Shown in pieces: positions 12,201 through 22,381 of a DNA stretch of 64,000 bases; position 1 is the stretch's first letter; every line of letters starts with the position of its first letter. Position numbers and translations under genes: made by a program. The notes under the pieces were generated by a model that saw only the letters and a program-made list of their open reading frames with translations, had not been told where the DNA came from and did not search any database. The stretch is from assembly GCA_026874595.1 (NCBI GenBank), contig CM049307.1:75802643-75866642 (forward strand), written 5' to 3'. Source of the DNA: Sipunculus nudus (Eukaryota > Annelida > Sipuncula > Golfingiida > Sipunculidae).

Positions 12201-15200
12201 GCCTGGAGCTTATTATTGGGTAGCTGCATTAATTTAGATTTTATAGAGAAAAAGCTTAAAAACCTTTAAAAATCTTCTTCTCTGAAACTGTCCAGCCAAA
12301 TTGTCCAATATTTCACAAAAATGATCTCTGGAACAATCTCTCTCAAGTTTGTTTGAATAGTTCCAGTTCGGAGATTTTTGGCCGAGTTACAGGAGGTTGA
12401 ACTTAGTCATCTGTCCAAAAAAAGCACACTTCTCAGAATCTCAGAAACGGCTAGAGCTATAATGACCAAATTTTTTACCAATGTTTGTCACATATGTCAT
12501 ATCTTATTTTGAGGTATTGGTGGCGCCACCTACATTGTTGTGTTTTTTACAAGCGAAAATGTAATTTTAAACTCTTCTAGCTTATACACTGATTTATGAT
12601 GAAACTGTTCAGCTGATTGGTTTAAACTTTACAAGAATTATTCTATGGTAGGGTTCTTCCAGTTTTATAAGAATATATTGGGTAAATACAGTTTTAAAAA
12701 AGCAATGTAGCCAATTGAAAAAGGCTTTCTGTATTTGAAAACAGGTTTGACTTCATGCAGCCAAGTCAAGAGGTCACTCAGTACAAACAGGTGGGGTCCA
12801 GACATCACCATGGCAACTGACCTGGCTGGGGGGGGGTGTCTAGACAGTGTGTCTAGACATCTAGACGTCTGGATACAATGTTTAGATGCAGAATTCCCAG
12901 ATTATTGGAACTATATCTTTCAACTGTTTGAAAAAAACTTGGGTTGCATTTTAAGCAAATCGGGTTTATTATCAGGTCACATGTGAACTGCTGTGCCTTC
13001 ATTTTTGGTTGACATCTGACCTTTCCTTGCTGCCCAGTGTCCATTTGTGCGTCTGTTTCCACACATAAACCCACATATCTCGGAAACCGTTTGACCGATC
13101 AGGCTAAAAATTTTGCACAAATGTAGCCCTTTGATAGCTTTATAACATACACTAAAAATGGTGGCGCCACCTGCAACCATTTTTGCACAGCGTCCATTTG
13201 TTCATCTGCCTTGGGATAATATTACTCATATCTCAGCAGTGGTTTGACTTATCCACCTGAAATTTTGCAGGTTTATACATCCTGGACAGCTTTCTCGATT
13301 TTATGACAGGTGGCGCCACCTACATTCACATTTACTCTGCAGACATCCAAGCTCATATCTCGGGAACCGTTTGACCGATAGGGCCAAAATTTTGCATGTG
13401 TCCAGATCTCACATGGCTCTTCATCATAGGCAAAACTGGTGGTGCCACCTGCAACCACTTATGCACAGCGTCCATCTGTTCATCTGCCTTTGGATAAAAT
13501 CACTCATATCTGAGCAGAGGTTTGACTTATCCACCTGAAATTTTGCAGTTTTATACATCCTGGAAGGTTTCTTGATTTTATGACAGGTGGCGCCACCTAC
13601 ATTCACATTTACTCTGCAGACATTCAAGCTCATATCTCGGGAACCGTTTGACCGATTAGGTCAAAATTTTGCATGTGTCTAGATCTCACATAGCTCTTGA
13701 TCATAGGCAAAACTGGTGGTGCCACCTGCAACCATTTATGCACAGCGTCCATCTGTTCATCTGCCTTAGGTTAAAATCACTCATATCTCAGCAGTGGTTT
13801 GACTTATCCACCTAAAATTTTGCAGGTTTATACATCCTGGACAGCTTTCTCAATTTTATGACAGGTGGCGCCACCTACATTCACATTTACTATGCAGACA
13901 TTCAAGCTCATATCTCGGGAACCGTTTGACCGATTAGGTCAAAATTTTGCATGTGTCTAGATCTCACATAGCTCTTCATCATAGGGAAAACTGGTGGTGC
14001 CACCTGCAACCATTTATGCACAGCGTCCATCTGTTCATCTGCCTTAGGTTAAAATCAGTCATATCTCAGCAGTGGTTTGACTTATCCACCTGAAATTTTG
14101 CAGGTTTATACATCCTGGACAGCTTCCTCGATTTTATGACAGGTGGCACCACCTACATTCACATTTACTATGCAGACATTCAAGCTCATATCTCGGGAAC
14201 CATTTGACTGATTAGGTCAAAATTTTGCATGTGTCTAGATCTCACATAGCTCTTCATCATAGGCAAAACTGGTGGTGCCACCTGCAACCACTTATGCACA
14301 GCGTCCATCTGTTCATCTGCCTTTGGATAATATTACTCATCTCAGCAGTGGTTTGACTTATCCACCTGAAATTTTGCAGTTTTATACATCCTGGACAGGT
14401 TTCTTGATTTTATGACAGGTGTCGCCACCTACATTCACATTTACTTTGCAGACATTCAAGCTCATATCTCGGGAACCGCTTGACAGATTAGGCCAAAATT
14501 TTGCATGTGTCTAGATCTCACATAGCTCTTCATCATAGGCAAAACTGGTGGTGCCACCTGCAACCATTTATGCACAGCGTCCATCTGTTCATCTGCCTTA
14601 GGTTAAAATCACTCATATCTCAGCAGTGGTTTGACTTATCCACCTGAAATTTTGCAGGTTTATACATCCTTGACAGCTTTCTCGATTTTATGACAGGTGT
14701 CGCCACGTACATTCACATTTACTATGCAGACATTCAAGCTCATATCTCGGGAACCGTTTGACTGATTGGGCCAAAATTTTGCTTGTGTATAGATCTCACA
14801 TAGCTCTTCATCATAGGGAAAACTGGTGGTGCCACCTGCAACCATTTATGCACAGCGTCCATCTGTTCATCTGCCTTAGGTTAAAATCAGTCATATCTCA
14901 GCAGTGGTTTGACTTATCCACCTGAAATTTTGCAGGTTTATACATCCTGGACAGCTTCCTCGATTTTATGACAGGTGGCACCACCTACATTCACATTTAC
15001 TATGCAGACATTCAAGCTCATATCTCGGGAACCATTTGACTGATTAGGTCAAAATTTTGCATGTGTCTAGATCTCACATAGCTCTTCATCATAGGCAAAA
15101 CTGGTGGTGCCACCTGCAACCACTTATGCACAGCGTCCATCTGTTCATCTGCCTTTGGATAATATTACTCATCTCAGCAGTGGTTTGACTTATCCACCTG

Positions 15201-18200
15201 AAATTTTGCAGTTTTATACATCCTGGACAGGTTTCTTGATTTTATGACAGGTGTCGCCACCTACATTCACATTTACTTTGCAGACATTCAAGCTCATATC
15301 TCGGGAACCGCTTGACAGATTAGGCCAAAATTTTGCATGTGTCTAGATCTCACATAGCTCTTCATCATAGGCAAAACTGGTGGTGCCACCTGCAACCATT
15401 TATGCACAGCGTCCATCTGTTCATCTGCCTTAGGTTAAAATCACTCATATCTCAGCAGTGGTTTGACTTATCCACCTGAAATTTTGCAGGTTTATACATC
15501 CTTGACAGCTTTCTCGATTTTATGACAGGTGTCGCCACGTACATTCACATTTACTATGCAGACATTCAAGCTCATATCTCGGGAACCGTTTGACTGATTG
15601 GGCCAAAATTTTGCTTGTGTATAGATCTCACATAGCTCTTAATCATAGGCAAAACTGGTGGTGCCACCTGCAACCATTTATGCACAGCGTCCATCTGTTC
15701 ATCTGCCTTAGGTTAAAATCACTCATATCTCAGCAGTGGTTTGACTTATCCACCTGAAATTTTGCAGGTTTATACATCCTTGACAGCTTTCTCGATTTTA
15801 TGACAGGTGTCGCCACGTACATTCAAATTTACTATGCAGACATTCAAGCTCATATCTCGGGAACTGTTTGACTGATTGGGCCAAAATTTTGCTTGTGTAT
15901 AGATCTCACATAGCTCTTCATCATAGGCAAAACTGGTGGCGCCACCTGCAACCACTTATGCACAGCATCCATCTGTTCATCTGCCTTTGGATAATATCAC
16001 TCTTGTCTCAGCAGTGGTTTGACTTATCCACCTGAAATTTTGCAGGTTTATACATCCTGGACAGCTTCCTCGATTTTATGACAGGTGGCACCACCTACAT
16101 TCACATTTACTCTACAGACATCCAAGCTCATATCTCGGGAACCATTTGACTGATTAGGCCAAAATTTTGCATGTGTATAGATCTCACATAGCTCTTGGCG
16201 CCACCTGCAACCACTTATGCACAGCATCCATCTGTTGATCTGCTTTGGGATAAAATCATTCATATCTCGGCAGTGGTTTGACTTATCCACCTGAAATTTT
16301 GCAGGTTTATACATCCTGGACAATTTTCTCGATTTTATGACAGGTGGCACCACCTACATTTACATTTAAGCTGCAGACATCCATGCTAATATGCAACACA
16401 CCAGGCTGTATTCCCCTTGCCACTTAATCCATGCCTCACTTCACCCGTCCCACTCAGATTTCTGCGGATACACATAGTGGCTTGTCGACTACCCATATTC
16501 TGGTTTTAAAATGTCCTAGTCCGAAACTTGCAGGTCAGAAACGTCCAATTTGCTGAAATCATAATGACTAAGGTAGATATGCAGGACTTAGGAGGATCAA
16601 TATTAAATTTTAAAAATAAACCTCCATTCATGCTCCTAAACTTTGCACAGGTTCGCATTAGGCCTGTAGGCCTTGTTTTGAATAAAAGTGCAAAATTGAC
16701 AGATGTATGTGCCCATTGAGACTTGTCTGTCTATATGTAAAACCACTTTGATATTTCAGCTGTCTTGTTTGTACATCTGTTGCTATGCAATGAAATGTCA
16801 CTAGTACTGACATCTGTTGTAACAGCTGACACTGTTGGATATGCACTCACTGAGATCTGTCTGTACATAATTAAAACCACTTTGATATTTCAGTTGTCTT
16901 GTTTTCTTCTTTTGTTTTTTTAGGAGAAAGATAGCTATGGTAATGAAGTGACCAGACTAGGGCGCCCCCTACCGGTGGAATATCTTCTAGTGGATATGCC
17001 TGTGGCGTTTCCGGTGGAACCAAAGTTTACTTTCCATGCTGCTGACGGCTATAAACCATTTCCTATTGATAACAGACATGAGGTGGATGAATATCAGGTC
17101 TGCTGACTTTTCTTATTTATATATAAGTACAGCTATCTGAATAATTTAAAATAGACTTTTAGATGTTGCTGGGAGAACTGACTTTCCTATACACCTCCAT
17201 TTATTCCTGAGGTGCTACTATATTCATTCAGCAGCCTTGTCAGACCACTGTACCTTAATTATGTACCAGTATAAACTCCAGAAACAACATCTAGACAATG
17301 TAGTTAGTCTTAATGAGTTAAAAGTAGTATAAGAAAGATATAATATCAAGAAATATTTTTCATATTTAACAGTGACTCATTATTCATTTATACCTGCTTT
17401 CTCAAAAAAAGTTTGCTGTTATCTGTTGAGATTTAGACCTTGCAACCAAATCACCAAGTATTGAGCTGAATTTGGCATCATCGAGTTGCAAACCTGATTT
17501 AGTGCTTTACAATTAGTGACCTTAATGTTTATTCAAGGAATCCCATTAGGTCAGTAGCAGAAGATCAGAAGAAATACAAGTTCCAGCAGCCAAAAATGTT
17601 GTAAATATCTGCTCTTACAGATTTTTCTAAAAACTGTACCAATATTCATGTTTTTTTTGCAGGACTTCAACAACTTCTGTACATACATGTCTCAGTTTGA
17701 GCCAGAACAGTTCTTGGACGCTGTGTCAGATTTCCACCTCCTGGTCTACCTAAATGCCTGTGATATGTTACCCCTCAAGGTCAGTATGCAGGTCAAGGTC
17801 ATTCATGTCACAAGGTCAAGGTCATACAAGCTGTTACATAATAAATCAGTTTCAGTCAGGCAAGGTGTTTCATAAGGTAACTTATATTTAGGTTCAGGTT
17901 GGGACAAATATTCGAAATCAGTACTAAAATACCCATTATGGCATTAATGTTAACATGGAGTTAAGCTCCGTTCACTGAAGGTCTTAACAGCTGTAGTGAT
18001 TGCAATTAGTCTGTGTTCCATCAATTAACAGCGTACAAATTGTACGCTTAAAAGTGCTTAAATGGTTGGCCATTATGTATTTTTGAGACCTGTGTATGTT
18101 CAATCAGCCTATACCTATAGATGATCCAAACATTTCACAGGTTTTCATTTTTATTAAGTTCTTTGATAAATAGGGACTTAATTCTTTATTCTTTAAATCC

Positions 18201-19079
18201 TGTAAATGTTTTTTTATCAGAACAGATTGACTGTTCTTCAGATTGTTTGCATTTATGAGGTTCTATTTTATCTGTGTGTCTACAGAACCACATTGACAGC
18301 CAGCCAGAAGCAGTGAAAAATCTGCACAAAGAATAATCCCTCATTTGTCTGAACAGATTTACTTTTCTACAGGTTGTTCATATAAATAAGGTTCTCTTTA
18401 ATCTGAATGTTTATAGGACCACATGGACAGTCTGCTGGAAGCAGTGAAAAATCAGGACAAAGAGGTGGCTCATCACTGGAGGAAAACAGAGGAATGGGGG
18501 ACAGTTGAACAACTAATGGAAGCCCACGGTCAGTACTGATCTTACATAGACAAGGCAAATCCTATGAGCATGGAAGTAAAATATAAAGGAGTAATTACTG
18601 GAAATGTAGTGGCTTGGAGATGTCACTTATGATATTGATAAGAATCATGGCACTTAGGCGTGAAAGCTTTTTGATCTAGCCTTTAGGGCCTGCCTGATGC
18701 TGTAGTTTTATCCCTGAAATGTGGCATTGTTCTGCTAATACCCACAGAATTGCAAGCTATTATTAAAATATATATAATCTGATAATAAGTTGAGGTAATA
18801 ATTGAATTTATCTTATTTATCTTATTTATAGTCTTAGTACAATATATGTAGTCTATAGTAGTACAGTGAAGTACAATTTAATTTTAATTTTAAAAGTAAT
18901 TTTAATTTTGTTTTTTGCTTTTAGCACCATCACCTCCTGTGTCGAGACAGGGATCATACGTCGGCCCGAACCCCTCACCTCTACCTCCAATTGGTTCCAC
19001 ACGCTGGACTTGCAAACATTGTACCTTTGCCAACCCAGCCAATCTCACTAGCTGTGAAATGTGTAGTCTACCCAAATAG
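2977..19079 (+). CDS. NPL4 (NPLOC4) orthologue, 5'-truncated by the window, 11 exons
   Basis: NPL4 pairs with UFD1 as substrate adaptor of the AAA+ unfoldase p97/VCP, delivering K48-polyubiquitinated proteins in ERAD and chromatin extraction. Eleven exons join in consistent phase with GT-AG introns to give 484 residues, partial at the N-terminus, ending at TAG. In order I see the NPL4 zinc finger ([12 protein letters not shown], then GICTKC), the MPN-like core ([70 protein letters not shown]), and a C-terminal NZF finger ([11 protein letters not shown], then CEMC). In known NPL4 proteins the MPN fold is catalytically inactive. The N-terminal ubiquitin-like domain is missing and should lie upstream of base 1. 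The repeat load is high: intron 7 alone is 5.2 kb. Identity rests on recalled human NPLOC4 similarity along the whole length. Confidence 0.95.
4252..4346 (+). CDS. NPLOC4 exon b
   Basis: Acceptor CCCACAG and donor GTATGT bound 95 bp encoding [15 protein letters not shown] through TGGVD plus two bases of a Lys codon. The zinc-finger linker [12 protein letters not shown] is strongly NPL4-like. Confidence 0.92.
5184..5307 (+). CDS. NPLOC4 exon c (zinc finger, second half)
   Basis: Acceptor GTTACAG and donor GTAAGG bound 124 bp encoding [28 protein letters not shown] and PSAVTLNRQ. This holds the second set of zinc ligands and ends in phase 0. Confidence 0.92.
5308..5897. other. NPLOC4 intron with element fragment
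   Basis: Near 5380-5430 the motif TTGCTGACTGACAGTCATCT resembles the opening of the element family at 1-2290 and is followed by diverged unit-like sequence. No other feature recognised. Confidence 0.4.
5898..6077 (+). CDS. NPLOC4 exon d (start of MPN-like core)
   Basis: Acceptor CTTTCAG and donor GTGATA bound 180 bp (60 codons): [57 protein letters not shown]. It corresponds to the first strands and helices of the MPN domain. Confidence 0.95.
6192..7677 (+). mobile_element. Helentron/HINE-like non-autonomous element, copy 1
   Basis: The 5' end is a near-perfect hairpin: GTATCCGCCAAAAC pairs, with one bulged base, with GTTTTGCGGATAC (6194-6223). A CCG run (6242-6276) follows. Then come tandem 280-bp units (landmark CATAAACCCA at 6431, 6711 and 6991) that contain AGGTGGCGCCACCT, usually twice per unit. 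The 3' tail repeats the 5' motif inverted (TTTGGCGGATAC, near 7634), then a hairpin (GTAGTCG, loop CTTGT, CGACTAC) and ATTCTAG. A hairpin just before CTRR is the classic Helitron 3' end, and subterminal inverted repeats plus tandem core fit Helentron/HINE elements. There is no coding capacity. It lies in the NPLOC4 intron between exons d and e. Confidence 0.7.
6242..6276 (+). repeat. (CCG)n microsatellite
   Basis: About 11 CCG triplets next to the 5' hairpin of the Helentron-like element. Confidence 0.9.
8242..8403 (+). CDS. NPLOC4 exon e
   Basis: Acceptor GATTTCAG and donor GTAAGT bound 162 bp: [45 protein letters not shown]. The GLRKVGW(M/I)FTDL block is diagnostic of NPL4. Confidence 0.95.
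8540..8885 (-). mobile_element. tRNA-derived SINE
   Basis: On the - strand the stretch about 8873 down to 8805 is tRNA-like: A-box TGGCTCAGGGG and B-box-like GAGATCAAATC at tRNA-like spacing, preceded by GCTTCTG. The unrelated body extends to about 8540. This is the layout of a pol III-transcribed SINE. The 3' tail and target duplication were not resolved. It lies in the intron between exons e and f. Confidence 0.55.
8886..10161. other. NPLOC4 intron, nothing recognised
   Basis: AT-rich intronic sequence with no recognised exon or repeat family. Confidence 0.4.
10162..10288 (+). CDS. NPLOC4 exon f
   Basis: Acceptor ATTTTCAG and donor GTTTGT bound 127 bp: [38 protein letters not shown], and the first base of a Gly codon. 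Confidence 0.93.
10408..10564 (-). repeat. TRIM 3' LTR with tRNA-like A and B boxes
   Basis: A-box TAGCAGAGCGG (10506 down to 10496) and B-box GGTTCGAAAC (10463 down to 10454) are 43 bases start to start, the spacing expected of a tRNA gene. Confidence 0.7.
10565..10575 (-). other. TRIM polypurine tract
   Basis: AAGAGGGGGTT on the - strand, directly upstream of the 3' LTR. Confidence 0.6.
10669..10680 (-). other. TRIM primer-binding site, tRNA-Pro-like
   Basis: TGGGGGCTCGTC, three bases from the 5' LTR. It starts with TGG, the complement of tRNA 3' CCA. Beyond 12 bases the match to the tRNA-Pro site stops. Confidence 0.65.
10684..10839 (-). repeat. TRIM 5' LTR with tRNA-like A and B boxes
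   Basis: A-box TAGCAAAGCGG (10782 down to 10772) and B-box GGTTCGAAAC (10739 down to 10730), again 43 bases start to start. Confidence 0.7.
11525..11685 (+). CDS. NPLOC4 exon g
   Basis: Acceptor GTGACAG and donor GTATTT bound 161 bp: [53 protein letters not shown]. It ends in phase 0. Confidence 0.94.
12046..12840 (+). repeat. Truncated tandem-repeat element related to the 1-2290 array
   Basis: The opening CGAACCTGTGAGCTTATGCG is followed by GTCGTCTGTCCGCCGTCCGC. Diverged units about 120-160 bp long contain one TGGTGGCGCCACCT palindrome near 12520. The 3' end is unclear and merges with the Helentron-like array. Confidence 0.45.
12841..16503 (+). mobile_element. Helentron/HINE-like element, copy 2, long tandem core
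   Basis: Same family as 6192-7677. It shares CAGGTCACATGTGAACTG near the start, units with ATCTCGGGAACCGTTTGAC and GGTGG(C/T)GCCACC, and a matching 3' tail. In that tail CTGCGGATAC near 16471 is followed by a decayed hairpin ending TCGACTACCC and by CTGG (16500-16503). The core holds about 12 units of about 277 bp between about 13000 and 16370, landmark TCCATCTGTTCATCTGC. The 5' hairpin is not intact; GTCTGGATACAATG near 12869 may be its remnant. The - strand ORFs of 60-100 residues across the core are repeat artefacts. It fills most of the NPLOC4 intron between exons g and h. Confidence 0.65.
16504..16923. other. NPLOC4 intron with short internal duplication
   Basis: AACCACTTTGATATTTCAG(C/T)TGTC occurs at about 16740 and 16874, a local duplication before the exon h acceptor. 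No coding signal. Confidence 0.4.
16924..17097 (+). CDS. NPLOC4 exon h
   Basis: Acceptor TTTTTAG and donor GTCTGC bound 174 bp: [52 protein letters not shown]. Confidence 0.95.
17663..17779 (+). CDS. NPLOC4 exon i
   Basis: Acceptor TTTTGCAG and donor GTCAGT bound 117 bp: [39 protein letters not shown]. The last about 25 bp and the intron start recur downstream of the gene (see findings). Confidence 0.95.
18286..18336 (+). pseudogene. Decayed duplicate of NPLOC4 exon j
   Basis: A segment of about 113 bp (18220-18333) is a diverged copy of 18351-18462, which contains the acceptor and first part of exon j. The copy keeps an acceptor (TCTACAG) and an open frame, [16 protein letters not shown], compared with [16 protein letters not shown] in the real exon, but runs into TAA at 18334. 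If spliced in after exon i it would end translation early, so it is either a dead exon or a poison exon. Confidence 0.7.
18417..18528 (+). CDS. NPLOC4 exon j
   Basis: Acceptor TTTATAG and donor GTCAGT bound 112 bp: [37 protein letters not shown] plus one base. It matches the helical stretch of NPL4 before the NZF finger. Confidence 0.94.
18925..19079 (+). CDS. NPLOC4 last exon (NZF finger and stop)
   Basis: Acceptor TTTTTAG. A Pro/Ser-rich linker is followed by a RanBP2-type zinc finger [11 protein letters not shown], then CEMC and SLPK, then TAG. The Thr-Phe after the second Cys and the Met between the last two Cys are the known ubiquitin-contact residues of NZF domains, so ubiquitin binding is probably retained. 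Confidence 0.95.
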
Positions 19080-19640
19080 GAATCAGCTCAGAAGTTTTAT
19101 TTCTGGGAAACTTGTAAACAAATATTTAACTACAACTAAAGGAGATATCTTCGTGATATGAATTCTGCAGATGACCCACTGAAATCTTTTTCTCACTCCA
19201 CTGGGACAAGATCATCTTCAGTTTCATACTTTCAGTTTTTACATCTGGTGAAAATAATAATGAGGTCATATATGACAATTGTAAGAGTTTTTGATCACTC
19301 AAAATGGGTAAGCAGCAGCACTTACATGGAACATGTAAAATGTCAGTATTGTACTTGAACTCCTGTGATATGTTAAACCTCAAGGTCAAGTAAGGTCAAG
19401 GTCATGCATGTTTCAAGGTCAAGGTCATACAAGTTCTGTTTTAAATAAAATATGGTGAAAATGATATTGAGTTCATATATGACAATTTTCAGGGTTCTGG
19501 ATTGTTTAAAATAGAAAAGCACCTGTACTTTCATGGAACGTGTTAAATGTCAGTTGTCAACCCGAGCTCATGTGATATGTTACACCTCATGGTCAGGATC
19601 ATGCATGTGTCATGGCCAAGGTCACATAGGTTTTATGGTA
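19080..19640 (+). repeat. NPLOC4 3' flank with two copies of an exon-i-like segment
   Basis: Probable 3' UTR. CTGTGATATGTTAAACCTCA (about 19363) and ATGTGATATGTTACACCTCA (about 19570) each start a stretch with GGTCAAGGTCAT-type repeats. These resemble the exon i end and intron start at 17758-17850. The first AATAAA after the stop is at 19444-19449. Confidence 0.6.
19444..19449 (+). terminator. Candidate NPLOC4 polyadenylation signal
   Basis: First AATAAA downstream of the stop; another lies at 20441-20446. No transcript evidence. Confidence 0.3.
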
Positions 19641-20266
19641 GATTAAACTCAAATGATTTTCCTATTAAAGTTAGGAGAGACACTAAATGAGAGAACAAGA
19701 AGATAAAAAGGGGATACAAGCTTTCAGTGCATTCCTGCTTCTTACATCAAACCTGTGTCTTTCATAAATTTTAAATGCCTGATAAAAAGAGGTAAAACAG
19801 CTAATAGCAAGCAACACATTATTCATGAGGCAAACTGAGTAATTAACAGGTATCTCATGAATGATACAGAAGGAAATCTTGACCAAACTTTACTACAATA
19901 TCAAGAGTGCTCCTTTCCTATCATTGTGATGACATGATGATGATGTTAGTGATATGTTGGTGTTTGTAAAATATACTTAAGATCACCATGTTCATATGTA
20001 TTTTGGTAGGGAATTCCTGCAGCTCAAAGTAACTATCACAGTTCTGGTGGGTCTGCTGATTTGCATGCCAGGATTGCATCTTTATTCTACTCTCTGATTG
20101 AATTAATGAAGAAACCCACAAGAAATCACACCTGAAGAGATGAAGATTTCCGTTTTTTAAAGGAGACATTTTTGGATGAGTAATTTTGAACACAGGAAAC
20201 AAGATCTTCATCATCACAAGATCTTCATGACCACATTGTCACTGCTTATCACTGACTATTTTTTTC

Positions 20267-20282
20267 GGGGGGGGGGGGGGGG
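20267..20282 (+). repeat. G16 homopolymer after TTTTTTTC
   Basis: Pure G run preceded by a T run and C. The same TTTTTTC-G(n) arrangement recurs at 40327. Confidence 0.9.
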
Positions 20283-21059
20283 ATGAGGGGGGAGAGTGAT
20301 AATGATAAGTTAAAGATCTGTAATTAACTAAATAAGCTTAATATGTTAAGTTCATTATCAAATGTAATTAGTTGTAATCATTTAATTCATTCATAAATAT
20401 TATTTCTGATAACAAAAATATTATTTTTTATTTAATTTCAAATAAAATTTCTCCAACTACTTGGGAGTAAAGTCACTTGCACCATCACAATTAAGCTGTA
20501 GTTGCTGAAGTTCCCTAGTTTGAAGCTTAAGCCAGAGCCTTCAATGAAAGTTGTCAAATCTCAATAAAACATCACTCATATCTTAACTACAGGTATTTTT
20601 CTTTGTTCTTTAATTAACTGCAGGCATATGAAAATTGAAATCCTGAAGGCTTCGATGTAATAACATATCACCTAATCATATGGTTGTATCCATTATCCTT
20701 CAACAGACACTGCCACCTACTGGCCATGAACCTCTCGCATAAAAAATAAAAGGATAAAAAAGGTGACAGAGCTTCGTAAGATGACAGAGTAGAGCCTGAG
20801 TTTGCTGTATATTTGGTTTTTGTATCGAGTTGATGTTCAGAAGATGAGAATACCACATTGGTAAGACTCCGTAAATGTAGGATGATTTTGCATCAGATAT
20901 TTTGACCATCAGCATTTTGGCCCAGGATTTCCAAGCCATGGGTGTCGCTGCCAAATACTTCTGTGTAGATAGTATTACTCTATTTCTTTTTCAACATTGC
21001 ATATAGCTACTTAAGTGATTTTCTAAAAATAATATAATCTGAAAGGTTTTTATATATGG

Positions 21060-21400
21060 CCTGTGCATCTGTCCGTCCATTAATTTACCACCATAATATA
21101 ACAAGGCTTTGATGGATTTTCACAAAACTCATAAGTTCAATTCTAAGCTAAATCCACACATTTAATGAGGTCAGAGGTTAACAGGCCTATTTGTGGTGTT
21201 TCCTCAACAATTTACTGGGAATATGATGGATTGAGATGACACTCTACAAAATATTAACCAATATAATATCTTTTCAGCAAAATCTGTGCATGTTTAATGA
21301 GGTCCGACGTGACCAGACATGTCACTGGTGTACCTTCCTGTCTGCACTGGCCCCAATGACTGACAGTTGGCTTGTCACTTGGTGACAAGTACTTTAAGGG
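21060..21400 (+). repeat. Two-unit diverged repeat
   Basis: Opening CATCTGTCCGTCCATTAATT, then two related units of about 140-170 bp around TTTAATGAGGTC (about 21159 and 21293). The style is that of the other interspersed tandem elements. Confidence 0.35.
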
Positions 21401-22129
21401 TGAAGACCCCACTGTCAACTAATCCAAACTCAATGTACCCACATTAGCCGTTTTATCACTGATATCAGTTGATAAGTAAAACATACCATATGAATGGCCT
21501 AAAGACCTACCTATCTGAAAATACTTGGGAAATCACCCATGGCTGATGCATTCTGGGAAGAAAGGTCTGAAGTCAAAATGTCAGAGGTCAAAGGCCCATC
21601 CATATTATCTGAATGTACCTTTGTGCTTGATGTTAAGGAACATGAAGAAATGATAACTGATACCTTAAATGTACATTCTTTATTGAATAAAGGTATATCA
21701 CTTTGAATTCATTGTTGTTATGGTATAAAGATTTGGCAGGGCGTATTCAATCCACCTGTTTGTTAAAACTAGCTTAAATTGCATGAAGATGCAGTTATCC
21801 CTTTTGATCCCTCAGAATATTTAAATTTAGGGTCTTGTTGATGTAATGATGGAAGCCATGAATACCCCACTTGGTAGGAATATATTGAAGTGATGGGGCC
21901 TACTATAAGTAGTGACAGCAGTATCCCATAAAACCACAATTCAATGGCAATCCATTCTGTTGCAACAATATCATTTCACACAGCCATAATAAAAATATTT
22001 GGGTACTATTGAGAGATAAACACCAAAGAATATGTTTATATATTGTTAATGTAAGTGAAAATCCCATCGTTAATATAACCAGACATGTCCCTCTTCTCTC
22101 ATGACTTGGCTGTCAATGATTTAATCTAT

Positions 22130-22381
22130 GGGAGACATGATGATAATATTAGTCCATCGCTATGCTAAGATGACCATGATTATCAAGGTTCTGTGGTTGA
22201 TCTGACTTTGTGTCCGCAGATGACTTGTCAGGCCAATCAGGGTATGGAAGAACCTCTCACATGTTGGACACTTGTGATCAGTGGTTGCTGTTGAGGTAGT
22301 TGCCATCCTCATGTTGGGGACCTCACAATTTGGGAGACGTGTAGTAAAGTGATGTAAGACCCAATGCAAGCTCATTTCCAC
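22130..22381 (-). pseudogene. LINE C-terminal scrap with CCHH finger
   Basis: A - strand frame encodes CPTCERFFHTLIGLTSHLRT followed by HGHLS-like residues in an adjacent frame. C-x2-C...IGLxSHLRT is typical of the C-terminal tail of LINE-type reverse transcriptase proteins in molluscs and other animals, as I recall. No reverse transcriptase core is present here. Confidence 0.4.

Noticed and set aside
13273-16353. Row of - strand ORFs of 61-101 residues with related sequences (MVAGGTTSF..., [19 protein letters not shown]...)
   Set aside because: They repeat because the DNA is a tandem array. They are opened and closed by unit variants and show no coding constraint.
1-17100. CRISPR array because of regularly spaced palindromes
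   Set aside because: Units are 160-420 bp, diverged and continuous, and the DNA is eukaryotic; there are no short direct repeats with unique spacers.
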